Shown: positions 17,016-25,586, counted from the stretch's first letter. The stretch: 64,000 bases of DNA from Rhizobium lentis (GCF_017352135.1 NZ_CP071454.1:4427001-4491000), one strand, 5' to 3'. Notes: generated from the letters alone by a model not told the origin. Numbers and translations: made by a program.

Positions 17016-17842
17016 GTTTCGCCGAAACATTGATCCCGCCGCAGCCCGCGCCGCGTGAGGTAGCGAAGCCGATGACGGCGGCACGCCTCGCTGGCTATAT
17101 CTTCGTCGGTTTTTGGGCCTTGCTAGCCGCGCTGTTGGTCTTCACGGTCATCAATGGCTGGGATATCGAGAAATTCACGCGCTACGGGCCGCGTTATCTG
17201 CACGGCCTATGGGTGACGCTCAGTCTGGTTGCCATTTCTGTGGTCTGCGGTGCCGTGCTGTCGCTGCCGCTTGCCATGGCGCGCCTGTCGAAAAGCAGGC
17301 TGCTGAACTTTCTATCCTATGGCTATATCTACTTCTTTCGCGGCACACCGCTGCTTGCACAGCTCTTCCTGGTCTATTACGGCCTCGGCGTGTTCCGCCC
17401 TCAGCTGGAGGCTGTCGGCCTATGGTGGTTCTTCCGCGACGCCTGGTATTGCGGCCTGCTCGCCATGACCATCAACACCGCGGCCTATCAGGCGGAAATC
17501 CTGCGCGGCGCAATCGAAAGCGTACCCCACGGCCAGCGCGAGGCGGCAGCCGCCCTCGGCATTCACAAGGTCATCGCGTTCCGCAAGATCATCCTTCCTC
17601 AGGCCTTCATCGTCGCGCTGCGCCCCTATGGCAACGAAATCATTCTGCTGATTAAGGGGTCGGCGGTCGTTGCCATCATTACCGTGCTCGACCTGATGGG
17701 CGAAACCCGCTACGCCTTCTCCCGCACCTTTGACTATCAGACCTATCTGTGGGCTGCGATTTTCTACCTTGCCATCGTCGAGGCGCTGCGACATCTCTGG
17801 GGCTGGATCGAGCGCCGCCTGACGCGGCACCTCAAGCGGTGA
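17012..17842 (+). CDS. Amino-acid ABC transporter permease (HisM type)
   Basis: From the ATG at 17012 the protein is 276 residues. It has an N-terminal cytoplasmic tail, a first membrane segment at LAGYIFVGFWALLAALLVF, the HisM-type YIYFFRGTPLLAQLFLVYYG and the EAA loop GQREAAAALGIHKVIAFRKIILPQAF. It pairs with the upstream permease. No ATP-binding subunit gene follows; the next gene is an unrelated Usg-family protein, so the transporter must borrow an ATPase from another locus or have one elsewhere. Confidence 0.92.
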   Translation: MSFAETLIPPQPAPREVAKPMTAARLAGYIFVGFWALLAALLVFTVINGWDIEKFTRYGPRYLHGLWVTLSLVAISVVCGAVLSLPLAMARLSKSRLLNFLSYGYIYFFRGTPLLAQLFLVYYGLGVFRPQLEAVGLWWFFRDAWYCGLLAMTINTAAYQAEILRGAIESVPHGQREAAAALGIHKVIAFRKIILPQAFIVALRPYGNEIILLIKGSAVVAIITVLDLMGETRYAFSRTFDYQTYLWAAIFYLAIVEALRHLWGWIERRLTRHLKR

Positions 17843-18005
17843 AACGACTGGCAGCACTCTCCGTCTTATGCTGCCAAGGCATTGAAAACAAAAAAGAATA
17901 CTCCCTGTGCAACGCATCTGTTAATCTTGCGTTAACCACTCGCATGCTTTCATTTTACATAGCACTAATAAGCGCGAGAGTGGGAACAAGAAGAAGCGGA
18001 ATACA

Positions 18006-18272
18006 ATGCACAAGGACATGGAAAAGCAATTGCAGGGCTACGGTCTGACGACCGCCCAGATCCTCTACCGTCTGCCGGACCATCCGACGATCCTGCAGAC
18101 TTACGTCTGGCAGGACTATGACCTCGCCCCCGATTTTCCCGAAATGCGCGGTTTCCTGAAATTCTGGCAGGAAAAGCTCGACGGGCCGCTGCATTCGGTA
18201 CGTTACGTCCACCGCAAGCTGATCTCGGCAACAGAGTGGCGGGCCCTGAAGGGCGAGTTCATCCTGCACTGA
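18006..18272 (+). CDS. Usg-family protein
   Basis: The 88-residue protein matches the short Usg-like family of alphaproteobacteria: QLQGYGLTTAQILYRLPDHP, then QTYVWQDYDLAPDFPEM, then LKFWQEKLDGPLHSVRYVHRKLI. It has no membrane segment or known catalytic motif and its function is not established. Its stop codon abuts that of the convergent DUF2270 gene with no gap. Confidence 0.87.
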   Translation: MHKDMEKQLQGYGLTTAQILYRLPDHPTILQTYVWQDYDLAPDFPEMRGFLKFWQEKLDGPLHSVRYVHRKLISATEWRALKGEFILH

Positions 18273-18998
18273 TCAGACATGCGCCTCGCCATGCCCGAAT
18301 TCGCCTTCGTCGCGATCCGGGCGCAGCGCGAAACAGAGCATGCCGACATAGAAGGCGACGACCGCCGCGATGACCGCTAGCCCGGGAATCGGTCCGAGCA
18401 CGGCATTGTCTATGACATAGGTCCATGACTGCGCCTGCAGCGTCGGTACGCCCTCAGTCTGCAGTTTCGGCGTCGAAATCTTCAGGCACCATGCAAGCAG
18501 CAGGATGAAATACATCCAGCCGTAATTGCGTTTAAGACGGCGATGCATCGCCTCGCCATAACTCAGCAGAAAGCGCGGATGGCGCAGACTGCCGGCAATC
18601 ACCGCGGCCCATTCGGTGCCGCGCTTTGGGTCGGGCGCCAGAATTTGCGCAAAATAGGAGCGCTCAATCTGGCGGATGCGGGCCCGGTAAATGTCGAAGA
18701 AACGGTAGCGCCGTGCCTCGATCATCAGAAGCAGCGTGATCAGCATCATCCCGAACACCAGCACGCCGTGATGCGAGGTCGGCGTCGACAGCGACACCGA
18801 GAGCAGCGCCGCCACCACGGTGATCGCCCAGTTGGACGTTCGGTCGATGCGGTCGCGCCAGCTCGTCATCCGTCCGAGTTCGCCGCGGTAATAATGGATA
18901 AGCGTGTTGGTGGTCTCGCCCGGCGTCGTGGGCAGCAGCAAGGGGCGCTCACCCTCTTCTTCGCTTGCCGGTGGCATCCTATCTTGCTCCGCCTTCAT
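18273..18998 (-). CDS. DUF2270 membrane protein
   Basis: From the ATG at 18998, preceded by an excellent GGAGG, the protein is 241 residues. It has two adjacent membrane segments at about 55-100 (NWAITVVAALLSVSLS, VLVFGMMLITLLLMIEARRYRFFDIYRARIR), a cytoplasmic middle region and two more near the C-terminus. The RRYRFFDIYRARIR segment is typical of DUF2270. No enzyme motif is visible. The longer frame running upstream to 19547 overlaps the methyltransferase gene and is not real. Confidence 0.85.
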   Translation of the reverse strand: MKAEQDRMPPASEEEGERPLLLPTTPGETTNTLIHYYRGELGRMTSWRDRIDRTSNWAITVVAALLSVSLSTPTSHHGVLVFGMMLITLLLMIEARRYRFFDIYRARIRQIERSYFAQILAPDPKRGTEWAAVIAGSLRHPRFLLSYGEAMHRRLKRNYGWMYFILLLAWCLKISTPKLQTEGVPTLQAQSWTYVIDNAVLGPIPGLAVIAAVVAFYVGMLCFALRPDRDEGEFGHGEAHV

Positions 18999-19112
18999 GG
19001 TATTTCCTCCCGCCGTCTTCCTTTTGGCCATTCTGCGCCTATCGCCGCGCCATTGCAAAAGATCGAAAGCCGCCGTAGAGCCAAACCTGAAAACAGAAGG
19101 ACATAGACCGCG

Positions 19113-19931
19113 ATGGCAAAGAAAATTGACGAAGAAGCCCTTGCCGAGGCCTATAACCGCGCACTGGCGTTGGAGAAGTCCGGCGACGTCGACGCGGCCG
19201 TGGCGGCCTATGAGCAAGTCTTGGCGATCGATCCCGACGACCACGGCGGGGCCGCCGTCCGCATTGCCGCGATGGGCCGAGGCGAGACGCCGGCCAAGGC
19301 GCCGGACGCATACATCGAAACCCTGTTTGACCAGCACGCCGAGGTCTTCGAGGACGTGCTCGTCGAGCAGCTCGGCTATCACGTACCGATGCTGGTGCGC
19401 CAGCGCCTGCAGCAGCTGCAGCTCGGACCGTTCAAGCGGCTGCTCGATCTCGGCTGCGGTACCGGTCTCACGGGCGGCGCCCTGCGCGACCTCTGCGAAG
19501 ATATGACCGGCATCGACATATCGGAGAAGATGGTCGAGATTGCCCATGAGAAGGATCTCTACGAGACGCTTTTCGTCGCCGAGGTCGAGGACTTCCTCGA
19601 TGACAACGACGAGGAAGCCTTCGACATCATCACTGCGACCGATGTGTTGCCCTATCTCGGCGCGCTTGAGCCACTATTCTTCGGCGCCGCCGAAAACCTC
19701 ACGCCGGGTGGCCTGTTTATCTTCTCCTCGGAGACCCTGCCTGAGGAGGCCCTCGCCGGCCGCGCCTATATCGTCGGCCCGCATCAGCGCTTCGTCCATG
19801 CCGACAGCTATGTGAGGGAAAGGCTGACGGCTACCGGTTTCGAACTCGTCGAGATATCGGATATCAACGTGCGCATGGAAGACGGCCAGCCGACTCCCGG
19901 CCATCTGGTGATCGCCAAATATGTCGGCTAA
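19113..19931 (+). CDS. Class I SAM-dependent methyltransferase with N-terminal TPR-like repeat
   Basis: The 272-residue protein starts with a TPR-like helix pair (EEALAEAYNRALALEKSGDVDAAVAAYEQVLAIDPDD, about 5-45). A Rossmann methyltransferase domain follows, with motif I LLDLGCGTGLTGG and a Ubie/methyltransf_11-like continuation (DITATDVLPYLG). The TPR-methyltransferase fusion occurs in several alphaproteobacteria; the substrate is unknown. It stands alone, followed by a 103-base promoter region for the GST gene. Confidence 0.87.
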   Translation: MAKKIDEEALAEAYNRALALEKSGDVDAAVAAYEQVLAIDPDDHGGAAVRIAAMGRGETPAKAPDAYIETLFDQHAEVFEDVLVEQLGYHVPMLVRQRLQQLQLGPFKRLLDLGCGTGLTGGALRDLCEDMTGIDISEKMVEIAHEKDLYETLFVAEVEDFLDDNDEEAFDIITATDVLPYLGALEPLFFGAAENLTPGGLFIFSSETLPEEALAGRAYIVGPHQRFVHADSYVRERLTATGFELVEISDINVRMEDGQPTPGHLVIAKYVG

Positions 19932-19944
19932 GGGAATAGTTGCG

Positions 19945-20006
19945 CGATTGGCGAAGTATCCATTGCGCGAAACTTCCCTATCTGATACTTAGTCGATCGG
20001 TGAAGT
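19945..20006 (+). promoter_or_regulatory. Direct and inverted repeats in the GST-ArsR-SRPBCC promoter region
   Basis: A 13-base element CGATTGGCGAAGT (19945-19957) recurs as CGATCGGTGAAGT (19994-20006), matching at 11 of 13 positions. An inverted pair AAGTATC (19954-19960) and GATACTT (19984-19990) is also present. They lie just upstream of the GST gene whose operon encodes an ArsR regulator, so they are candidate operator half-sites. Confidence 0.4.
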
Positions 20007-20034
20007 TTATCGCAACGACAGGAAAGGTCGCCGC

Positions 20035-20721
20035 ATGTCGCTAGTCCTTTATGGGCATCCGCTTGCCTCCTTCTGCCATAAGGTGCTGATCGCGCTTTAC
20101 GAAAATGGCACGCCCTTCGAGAACCGTATCGTCGATCTGTCCGACGAAACCTCACGGGCCGATCTCTTCCGGTTCTGGCCGATCGGCAAAATGCCGCTGC
20201 TGCGCGATGAAGCCCGAGACAGCACCATTCCCGAGACCTCGATCATCATCGAATATCTTCATCACTATTATCCGGGTCCGGTAGCCCTGCTGCCACTGGA
20301 GATCGACCGGGCGCTGCAGGTCCGTCTCTGGGACCGCTTCTTCGACCACTATGTTCAGGTGCCCATGCAGACGCTGGTCAGCAATCACCGGCGTCCCGAA
20401 GGCAAGGCGGACGAAATCGAAATGGCTGCTTCCCGGGCAACGCTCGCTACGGCCTATGCGATGATCGAAAAGCAACTGGGCGAAAGCCCATGGATAACGG
20501 GCGAGGCCTTCACCATGGCCGACTGCGCCGCCGCCCCCTCTCTCTTCTACGCCGAAACGCTGGTTCCCTTTTCATCGGATCAACCGAAGCTTCGCGCCTA
20601 TTACACCAGGCTGTTGGCGCGTCGTTCCTTCGCCAGGACGCTGGAAGAGGCACGCCCCTATTTCAAATTCTATCCTTACCACGACAGGCTGCCCGCCCGC
20701 TTTCGGGATGCGGCGGAATGA
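20035..20721 (+). CDS. Glutathione S-transferase family protein
   Basis: The 228-residue protein has the thioredoxin-like GST N-domain (LVLYGHPLASFCHKVLIALYENG, with Ser and Cys at the active-site turn), WPIGKMPLLRDEA with the cis-Pro, and ETSIIIEYL. The helical C-domain contains GEAFTMADCAAAPSLFYAE. The ATG is preceded by AGGAAAGG. It heads a three-gene operon in which it overlaps an ArsR regulator gene by four bases. Confidence 0.9.
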   Translation: MSLVLYGHPLASFCHKVLIALYENGTPFENRIVDLSDETSRADLFRFWPIGKMPLLRDEARDSTIPETSIIIEYLHHYYPGPVALLPLEIDRALQVRLWDRFFDHYVQVPMQTLVSNHRRPEGKADEIEMAASRATLATAYAMIEKQLGESPWITGEAFTMADCAAAPSLFYAETLVPFSSDQPKLRAYYTRLLARRSFARTLEEARPYFKFYPYHDRLPARFRDAAE

Positions 20722-21059
20722 TCGAAGGTCAGGCGGATCTCGACCGGATGTTCCACGCGCTTTCCGATCGGAGTCGCCGCGGCATGATCGACCGCCTCGG
20801 TCGCGGCCCGGCCTCGGTCACCGAACTGGCTGCGCCGCTCGCCCTCGCCCTGCCGACGGTGATGAAACATCTGCAGGTACTGGAGGAGAGCGGCCTCGTA
20901 CTCTCGGAAAAATCCGGTCGGGTGCGGACCTACCGCCTGCAGCAGAATGCACTCGCCGCCATCGAACGCTGGGTGGAACAGCGAAAGACCCGCTGGACCA
21001 CCGCCTTTGACAGGTTGGATCAATTTCTCGCCGATGAGCCGGAGACACTGCCCGAATGA
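20718..21059 (+). CDS. ArsR-family transcriptional regulator
   Basis: From the ATG at 20718 the protein is 113 residues with a winged helix of the SRPBCC-associated ArsR subgroup: DRMFHALSDRSRRGMIDRLGRGPASVTELAAPLALALPTVMKHLQVLEESGLV. No metal-binding cysteine pair is present, so it is not a metal sensor. It overlaps the upstream GST gene and the downstream SRPBCC gene by four bases each. The fixed pairing of this regulator type with an SRPBCC protein suggests that the partner or its ligand modulates it. Confidence 0.92.
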   Translation: MIEGQADLDRMFHALSDRSRRGMIDRLGRGPASVTELAAPLALALPTVMKHLQVLEESGLVLSEKSGRVRTYRLQQNALAAIERWVEQRKTRWTTAFDRLDQFLADEPETLPE

Positions 21060-21532
21060 CGACACGATCCGCAGAACACGCCACCATCGTCATCGAACGC
21101 CACCTGAAGGCGCCGGTCGCCCGCGTCTTCCGCGCCTGGTCGACGCCGGAAGCCAAGCGCCAGTGGTTCGCCTGCCACGGCGATTGGGTGCCGCTGGAAT
21201 ACGGTCTCGATTTCCGCCCTGGCGGCCTGGAGAGGAACCATGTCGCCGATACCGACGGGCTCCTGCACGCCTATGACGCGCGTTACATCGACATCGTGCC
21301 CGATACCCGCATCATCTATGCCTATGAGATGAGGCTTGGCGAGGCCCGCATCTCCGTCTCACTTGCCACCGTCACTTTCGAAGCCGAAGCCGGTGGGACG
21401 ATGATGCTCTTCACCGAGCAGGCGGTGTTCCTCGACGGTTACGCCGATAACGGCGCCCGCCTTCAGGGCACCGAGATCGGCCTCGACAACCTCGCGCTCT
21501 TTCTCGAGCGGGAGACGGGTCCGGTCCATTAG
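21056..21532 (+). CDS. SRPBCC (AHSA1-like) domain protein
   Basis: The 158-residue protein shows the AHSA1/CalC pattern IERHLKAPVARVFRAWSTPEAKRQWFACHGDWVPLEYGLDFRPGG and later GGTMMLFTEQAVFLDGY. The fold forms a deep hydrophobic pocket that binds small molecules. It is the last gene of the GST-ArsR-SRPBCC operon. It converges on the DUF1801 gene with only 16 bases between stop codons. Confidence 0.9.
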   Translation: MTTRSAEHATIVIERHLKAPVARVFRAWSTPEAKRQWFACHGDWVPLEYGLDFRPGGLERNHVADTDGLLHAYDARYIDIVPDTRIIYAYEMRLGEARISVSLATVTFEAEAGGTMMLFTEQAVFLDGYADNGARLQGTEIGLDNLALFLERETGPVH

Positions 21533-21548
21533 CCGGTCAGATGTTGCA

Positions 21549-21968
21549 TCACTTCTTGGAACGAGATGCCTTGGCTGAGGTGTTCAACGCGGCGGCTGCG
21601 CGAATGAGCGCCTTCAACGCCTCCTCGTCGATCGCGTCGCCCTCGTGGATATCGATGGCGCGCCGGATGTTGCCGTCGAGACTGGAGTTGAAGAGACCCG
21701 AAGGATCCTCCAGCGCGGCACCTTTGGCGAAGGTCAGTTTCACCGCGCTCTTGTAGGTCTCGCCAGTGCAGATGATGCCGGCGCGCTCCCACACGGGAAC
21801 CCCTCGCCACTTCCATTCCTCGACCACCTCAGGCTCGGCCTGCCTGATGAGCGCCCGGACTCGGGCGAGCGTATCGCCCCGCCAGTCACCGAGCTCCTCG
21901 ATTCTCGCATCGATCAGTTGGGAGGGAGATGCTCCCTCTTTTCCTGTCCCGGTCTCGCTTGTCTTCAT
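21549..21968 (-). CDS. DUF1801 domain protein
   Basis: From the ATG at 21968 the protein is 139 residues. It shows the YdhG-like/DUF1801 pattern IDARIEELGDWRGDTLARVRALIRQAEPEVVEEWKWRGVPVWERAG and ICTGETYKSAVKLTFAKGAAL, ending in a basic tail. The fold is related to frataxin-like YdhG proteins; function is not established. It is the last gene of a minus-strand cluster that begins with an ArsR regulator. Confidence 0.85.
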   Translation of the reverse strand: MKTSETGTGKEGASPSQLIDARIEELGDWRGDTLARVRALIRQAEPEVVEEWKWRGVPVWERAGIICTGETYKSAVKLTFAKGAALEDPSGLFNSSLDGNIRRAIDIHEGDAIDEEALKALIRAAAALNTSAKASRSKK

Positions 21969-22020
21969 CGTTGCCGTCGCTTTCACAATTGCCCCACGCG
22001 TTGATAATTTTGGTGCCCGC

Positions 22021-22488
22021 TCACATCCGCTCGCCGGGTAAGCGGCTCGCCTGCTCCACCCAGGCGGCGAACTGGGCTTCGTCGATATCGTCGTTCTCGC
22101 GGATGTTGAGGTAGCGCACCTCGTTCTGCTTGGACTTTCCCGGTGGCTGAGGATCGAGCAAGGCGCCGCGGAAGAAGGCCACGTTGACGTAGTGATTGAA
22201 GCAATGAACACCGAGGAACCAGCCCTGCCCTTCCATGCCATAAAAGGGCGAGTTCCACTTGACCGCCTTGCACACGCCGGGCACAGCCCTGCTGATTAGC
22301 GCATCGAGGCGACGCCCGATCTCGCTTTTCCAGCCCGGCATGGCGGCGATATAGGCTTGCACGGGCGCATCGCCATAGCCCTTGGCGATCTGCGGGTTGC
22401 CGCCCGACAGAAGCTTCGGCGCCACGACCGGTTCGACGACCGTTTGTTTTGTCGCCTTGGCTACCGTCCTGGATTGCTTCTCGGCCAT
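22021..22488 (-). CDS. DUF1801 domain protein, second copy
   Basis: From the ATG at 22488 (AGGAG eight bases upstream) the protein is 155 residues. A basic N-terminal tail leads to the DUF1801 core: VQAYIAAMPGWKSEIGRRLDALISRAVPGVCKAVKWNSPFYGMEGQGWFLGVHCFNHYVNVAFF. It is clearly related to the next gene but diverged, so an old duplication or two separate recruitments are possible. It lies 52 bases upstream of the first copy and 11 bases after a small membrane protein gene. Confidence 0.87.
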   Translation of the reverse strand: MAEKQSRTVAKATKQTVVEPVVAPKLLSGGNPQIAKGYGDAPVQAYIAAMPGWKSEIGRRLDALISRAVPGVCKAVKWNSPFYGMEGQGWFLGVHCFNHYVNVAFFRGALLDPQPPGKSKQNEVRYLNIRENDDIDEAQFAAWVEQASRLPGERM

Positions 22489-22499
22489 CGCGTTCGCTC

Positions 22500-22706
22500 C
22501 TATCTCCGGCGCCACATCGCGGCATAAGGCAGCAGGAACAGATAAAGACCGGTCGGCATCAAAAGGCCGAGCGGCAGCAGCGCCAAGAGGCCTACCCAGA
22601 CGGTCGATTTCTCCTGCAGCATGGCAATCATATTGACGATGACCGCCGCGGTAAAGGCGAGGGACAACCAGCGATGAACCTGCCGAAACCCGCTGTTCCA
22701 TTTCAA
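22500..22706 (-). CDS. Small two-span membrane protein
   Basis: A TTG at 22706 lies five bases after GAGGAGG and gives 68 residues: KWNSGFRQVHRWLSLAFTAAVIVNMIAML, a short loop, then a second hydrophobic stretch ending in AAMWRRR. Two membrane helices with a basic C-terminus fit a small inner-membrane protein. I do not recognise a family with a known role. The ATG frame starting at 22817 would overlap the SRPBCC gene and is less likely. Confidence 0.72.
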   Translation of the reverse strand: MKWNSGFRQVHRWLSLAFTAAVIVNMIAMLQEKSTVWVGLLALLPLGLLMPTGLYLFLLPYAAMWRRR

Positions 22707-22761
22707 TAAAACCTCCTCCGCGTGAAAGTTCTGGCGACCGGCGGTTCGCCCTGCGACAACC

Positions 22762-23172
22762 TCACGCCAGCCGAGCCAGAACCTGCTCCAGATTTGCAAA
22801 GAATTGCGTCCACCCACTCCTCGCGCCGCCGTAAGCCTGCCGCTGGTCCGGTCTGAAGCCGGACTGCTCCATCCGAAGATGCGTGCCGGCGCTGGTCGTG
22901 GTGAGGGTCCAGGTTACGACGCTTTGCAGTCCGTAAGCTTCCCAGGTGTAGGACAGCGTCTTGTTCGGCTCGACCTCCAGCACCTTGCAATCGACAGACC
23001 CCCAATCCGCGTTGAAACTGAAGCGATGATCGACGGCAGGCTTGAAGTCGCTCTTCATCAGCCACTCTTGAATAAGATGCGGCTGGGTGAGCGCCCGCCA
23101 GATCTTTTCCGAAGGAAAAGGCATTTCCCGCTCGATGACGACGGAGCGCGTTTCTGTCGAAGTGTCGGTCAT
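22762..23172 (-). CDS. SRPBCC (AHSA1-like) domain protein
   Basis: From the ATG at 23172 the protein is 136 residues: SVVIEREMPFPSEKIWRALTQPHLIQEWLMKSDFKPAVDHRFSF, then a C-terminal helix GWTQFFANLEQVLARL. It overlaps the upstream ArsR gene by four bases, the same arrangement as the pair at 20718-21532 but on the opposite strand. It likely binds a small hydrophobic ligand. Confidence 0.91.
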   Translation of the reverse strand: MTDTSTETRSVVIEREMPFPSEKIWRALTQPHLIQEWLMKSDFKPAVDHRFSFNADWGSVDCKVLEVEPNKTLSYTWEAYGLQSVVTWTLTTTSAGTHLRMEQSGFRPDQRQAYGGARSGWTQFFANLEQVLARLA

Positions 23173-23492
23173 TGATCCATCCTTTTCAGCAAATCTTCGA
23201 GATCGTTGAAGCGGCTTTGCCAGAAGCCGGCCATCTCCCTCGTCCAGTCGACCAGCGGAGCCAGCGCGCCAAGCTGCGCACTGTAATGCGTCTGCCGCCC
23301 CTCGTGGCGGTCGCGTACCAATCCGGCCTGCTTCAGGATCCCCAGATGTTTCGAAACAACCGGCTGCGAGACACCCGCCCGAGCCGTCAGCGCCCCGACC
23401 GTCTTCTCTCCCTCCCGGCACAGCCGCTCGAACAGAGCCCGCCGGGTTGGATCGGCGAGTGTCCGGAAGAGCACGTCGTGAGCATTTTTCAT
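23169..23492 (-). CDS. ArsR-family transcriptional regulator
   Basis: The 107-residue protein has a winged helix (DVLFRTLADPTRRALFERLCREGEKTVGALTARAGVSQPVVSKHLGILKQAGLVRDRHEGRQTHYSA) of the SRPBCC-linked ArsR subgroup, without a metal site. It heads a cluster of five minus-strand genes. Upstream, the hexamers AGCTAT and ATAGCT form two inverted repeats (23512-23533 and 23620-23635) that are candidate sites for autoregulation. Confidence 0.92.
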   Translation of the reverse strand: MKNAHDVLFRTLADPTRRALFERLCREGEKTVGALTARAGVSQPVVSKHLGILKQAGLVRDRHEGRQTHYSAQLGALAPLVDWTREMAGFWQSRFNDLEDLLKRMDQ

Positions 23493-23511
23493 CGAAAATC
23501 CATACCCAAGG

Positions 23512-23533
23512 AGCTATGGATTGACGGATAGCT
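23512..23533. promoter_or_regulatory. Inverted repeat AGCTAT-N10-ATAGCT
   Basis: AGCTAT at 23512-23517 and ATAGCT at 23528-23533 are exact inverted copies, 20 bases upstream of the ArsR start codon at 23492. The position fits an operator over the promoter or start of the ArsR transcript. Confidence 0.5.
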
Positions 23534-23619
23534 GACGAGGCATATGTATGTCAAGCGACAAACCTTGGGCACAGAAAGGCGTGCGACGCAATGCACTCCA
23601 AAAGTCGCGCAGTTTCCAG

Positions 23620-23635
23620 ATAGCTCACAAGCTAT
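23620..23635. promoter_or_regulatory. Inverted repeat ATAGCT-CACA-AGCTAT
   Basis: The same two hexamers as at 23512, in the opposite order and four bases apart, about 130 bases upstream of the ArsR gene. Reuse of one hexamer four times in this gap favours a protein-binding site over chance. Confidence 0.45.
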
Positions 23636-23833
23636 ATATCGATGCGTTTCGTATCGGTTGCGCGCCGGAGCTGTACCGCGCATCGCGCCATCCAAGCCAA
23701 CCTTTTGTGAACAGGACCGGGATCAGTGGCCGCGCCCAGCCGGCCGTGAAAATTCAACGATCAGCCGAAATCTGCCTGCCATCCCTGCCCCGCCAATCGG
23801 AACGGCATCGCCGTCAGGCCGCAAGGATTTCGA

Positions 23834-24658
23834 TCATTGCCTGGCGTCGGACCCCAGGATTGCAGCAAGCAACTGGCCTTCGAGCTCGGCAAGGCCGGAA
23901 TGGCCATGCCGGCGCGGATGCGGATAGGGAATGGCAAGATCAAGCGCGACGCGACCCTCGTCAAGCACGATGACCCGGTCGGCCAAGTGCACGGCCTCGC
24001 TGACATCGTGGGTGACGAGCACGGCGGTGAAGCCGAGGTCGCGCCAGACGCGGTTGATCAGTTCCTGCATGCTGATCCGGGTCAGCGCATCGAGCGCGCC
24101 AAGGGGCTCGTCGAGCGCCAGCACCCCTGGCCGGCTCACCAGAGCCCGCGCTAGCGCCACGCGCTGCCTCTGCCCGCCGGAAAGCTTCGCCGGCCATTCC
24201 CGGGCCTTTTCCCCAAGCTGGACGTCGGCGAGCACCACGCCGGCGGCTTCCAGCGCCGCTTGGGCGTTGATGCCATCCCCGAGGCCAATGGCGACATTGT
24301 CGGCGACGCTGAGCCAGGGCAAAAGCCGCGGCTCCTGGAAGACGATGCGCGTATTCGGGCTTGCTGTCGCGCCATCCGCCCCCTCAAAACGCAGCTCGCC
24401 GGCGCTCGGCGCGTCGAGCCCCATGAGCAGGCGCAGCAGCGTGCTCTTGCCGCAGCCGCTCTTGCCGATCACCGCGACGAATTGACCGGCCGGAATATGC
24501 AGGTTGATGCCGCGAAGCACGCGGTTGGCCCCGAAGCTCTTTTCGAGCCCCGTCAGACTGATTGCCGCAGCCCTCGCGCCAACCGCCGTCGCACCGGCGC
24601 GCTCGTAATCAGGCTGCTCGGCAAGCGCATGGAAACGCTCATGGCGAACAATGGTCAT
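23834..24658 (-). CDS. ssuB: Aliphatic sulfonate ABC transporter ATP-binding protein
   Basis: From the ATG at 24658 the protein is 274 residues: Walker [11 protein letters not shown] loop [20 protein letters not shown], signature [15 protein letters not shown], Walker [16 protein letters not shown] and the switch His in VTHDVSEAV. The sequence around the Q loop is typical of the SsuB/TauB/NrtD group. It powers uptake of alkanesulfonates by the SsuABC system. It lies 10 bases after ssuC. Confidence 0.93.
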   Translation of the reverse strand: MTIVRHERFHALAEQPDYERAGATAVGARAAAISLTGLEKSFGANRVLRGINLHIPAGQFVAVIGKSGCGKSTLLRLLMGLDAPSAGELRFEGADGATASPNTRIVFQEPRLLPWLSVADNVAIGLGDGINAQAALEAAGVVLADVQLGEKAREWPAKLSGGQRQRVALARALVSRPGVLALDEPLGALDALTRISMQELINRVWRDLGFTAVLVTHDVSEAVHLADRVIVLDEGRVALDLAIPYPHPRRHGHSGLAELEGQLLAAILGSDARQ

Positions 24659-24668
24659 CGCGTCTCTC

Positions 24669-25505
24669 CTATTTCTGATAGGCCGGGTTCCAGGCAAGCA
24701 GCCGCCTCTCCAGCCCGCGGGCAATGACGTCCGCCAGTTTGCCGAGCACAGCATAGATGACGAGAGCCAGCACGACGACATCCGTCATCATGAATTCGCG
24801 GGCTTCATTGGCCATATGGCCGATGCCCGACGATGCGGCGATCGATTCCGATACGATCAGCGTCAGCCACATGATGCCGAGCGCGTAACGCAGACCGACG
24901 AAGATCGACGGCAGCGCACCTGGAAAGATCACCTTGCGGAACAGCGTCCAACTGCCCATGCCGTAGACCTTGCCCATCTCGACCAGGTCACGGTCGACAT
25001 TGCGCACGCCATGATAGGTGTTGAGATAAACGGGGAAGAGCACGCCAAGCGAGGTGAGAAACAGTTTCGATTCCTCACCGATCCCGAACCACAGGATAAC
25101 GAGCGGAATCATCGCCAGATGCGGAACGGTACGCATCATCTGCAGCGTCGTATCAGTCAATTGCTCGGACATGCGCGACACGCCGTTGGCGATGCCGAGC
25201 AGGAAGCCGATCGAGCCGCCGACGAGAAGGCCGGCAAGGGCGCGACCGGCGCTCACCAGCACATCGTTCGGCAATTGGCCGGAAACCGTCGTCGACCAGA
25301 AGGCTAGGCCGACATCGGCCGGCGACGGCATGATGCGCGAGGAGATCCAGCCGACCGAGGAGGCAAGCTGCCAGAATGCCACGATGGCCGCCGGCACCAG
25401 ATAGGGCGCCAGTTTCACCCGCCCGGGCAGCAGTAGGCGCAAACCCGCCTTCCCGGCCTTGTCGGAAGCGACCGTCGTGACGAACGGAGTATCGAAAGTC
25501 GACAT
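24669..25505 (-). CDS. ssuC: Aliphatic sulfonate ABC transporter permease
   Basis: The 278-residue inner-membrane protein has six hydrophobic segments and the SsuC/TauC EAA loop [39 protein letters not shown]. It follows ssuD by 81 bases and precedes ssuB closely, forming a ssuD-C-B transcript. Confidence 0.93.
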   Translation of the reverse strand: MSTFDTPFVTTVASDKAGKAGLRLLLPGRVKLAPYLVPAAIVAFWQLASSVGWISSRIMPSPADVGLAFWSTTVSGQLPNDVLVSAGRALAGLLVGGSIGFLLGIANGVSRMSEQLTDTTLQMMRTVPHLAMIPLVILWFGIGEESKLFLTSLGVLFPVYLNTYHGVRNVDRDLVEMGKVYGMGSWTLFRKVIFPGALPSIFVGLRYALGIMWLTLIVSESIAASSGIGHMANEAREFMMTDVVVLALVIYAVLGKLADVIARGLERRLLAWNPAYQK

Positions 25506-25586
25506 GTGTTGTCCTCGCGCTTATCGGGAGCCGGATGCCGCAAGCCGTAAACGCTTGCAGCGCGCCACGCTCTGTGTCTTGCGAAC

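Larger units (their letters stand above)
23493..23833. other. 341-base gap between the ArsR cluster and ssuB
   Basis: No supportable gene. The left part holds the ArsR-cluster promoter with two AGCTAT/ATAGCT inverted repeats. The right part, downstream of the ssuB stop, shows no clear hairpin with a T run. Frames on both strands here lack binding sites and known motifs. Confidence 0.6.
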
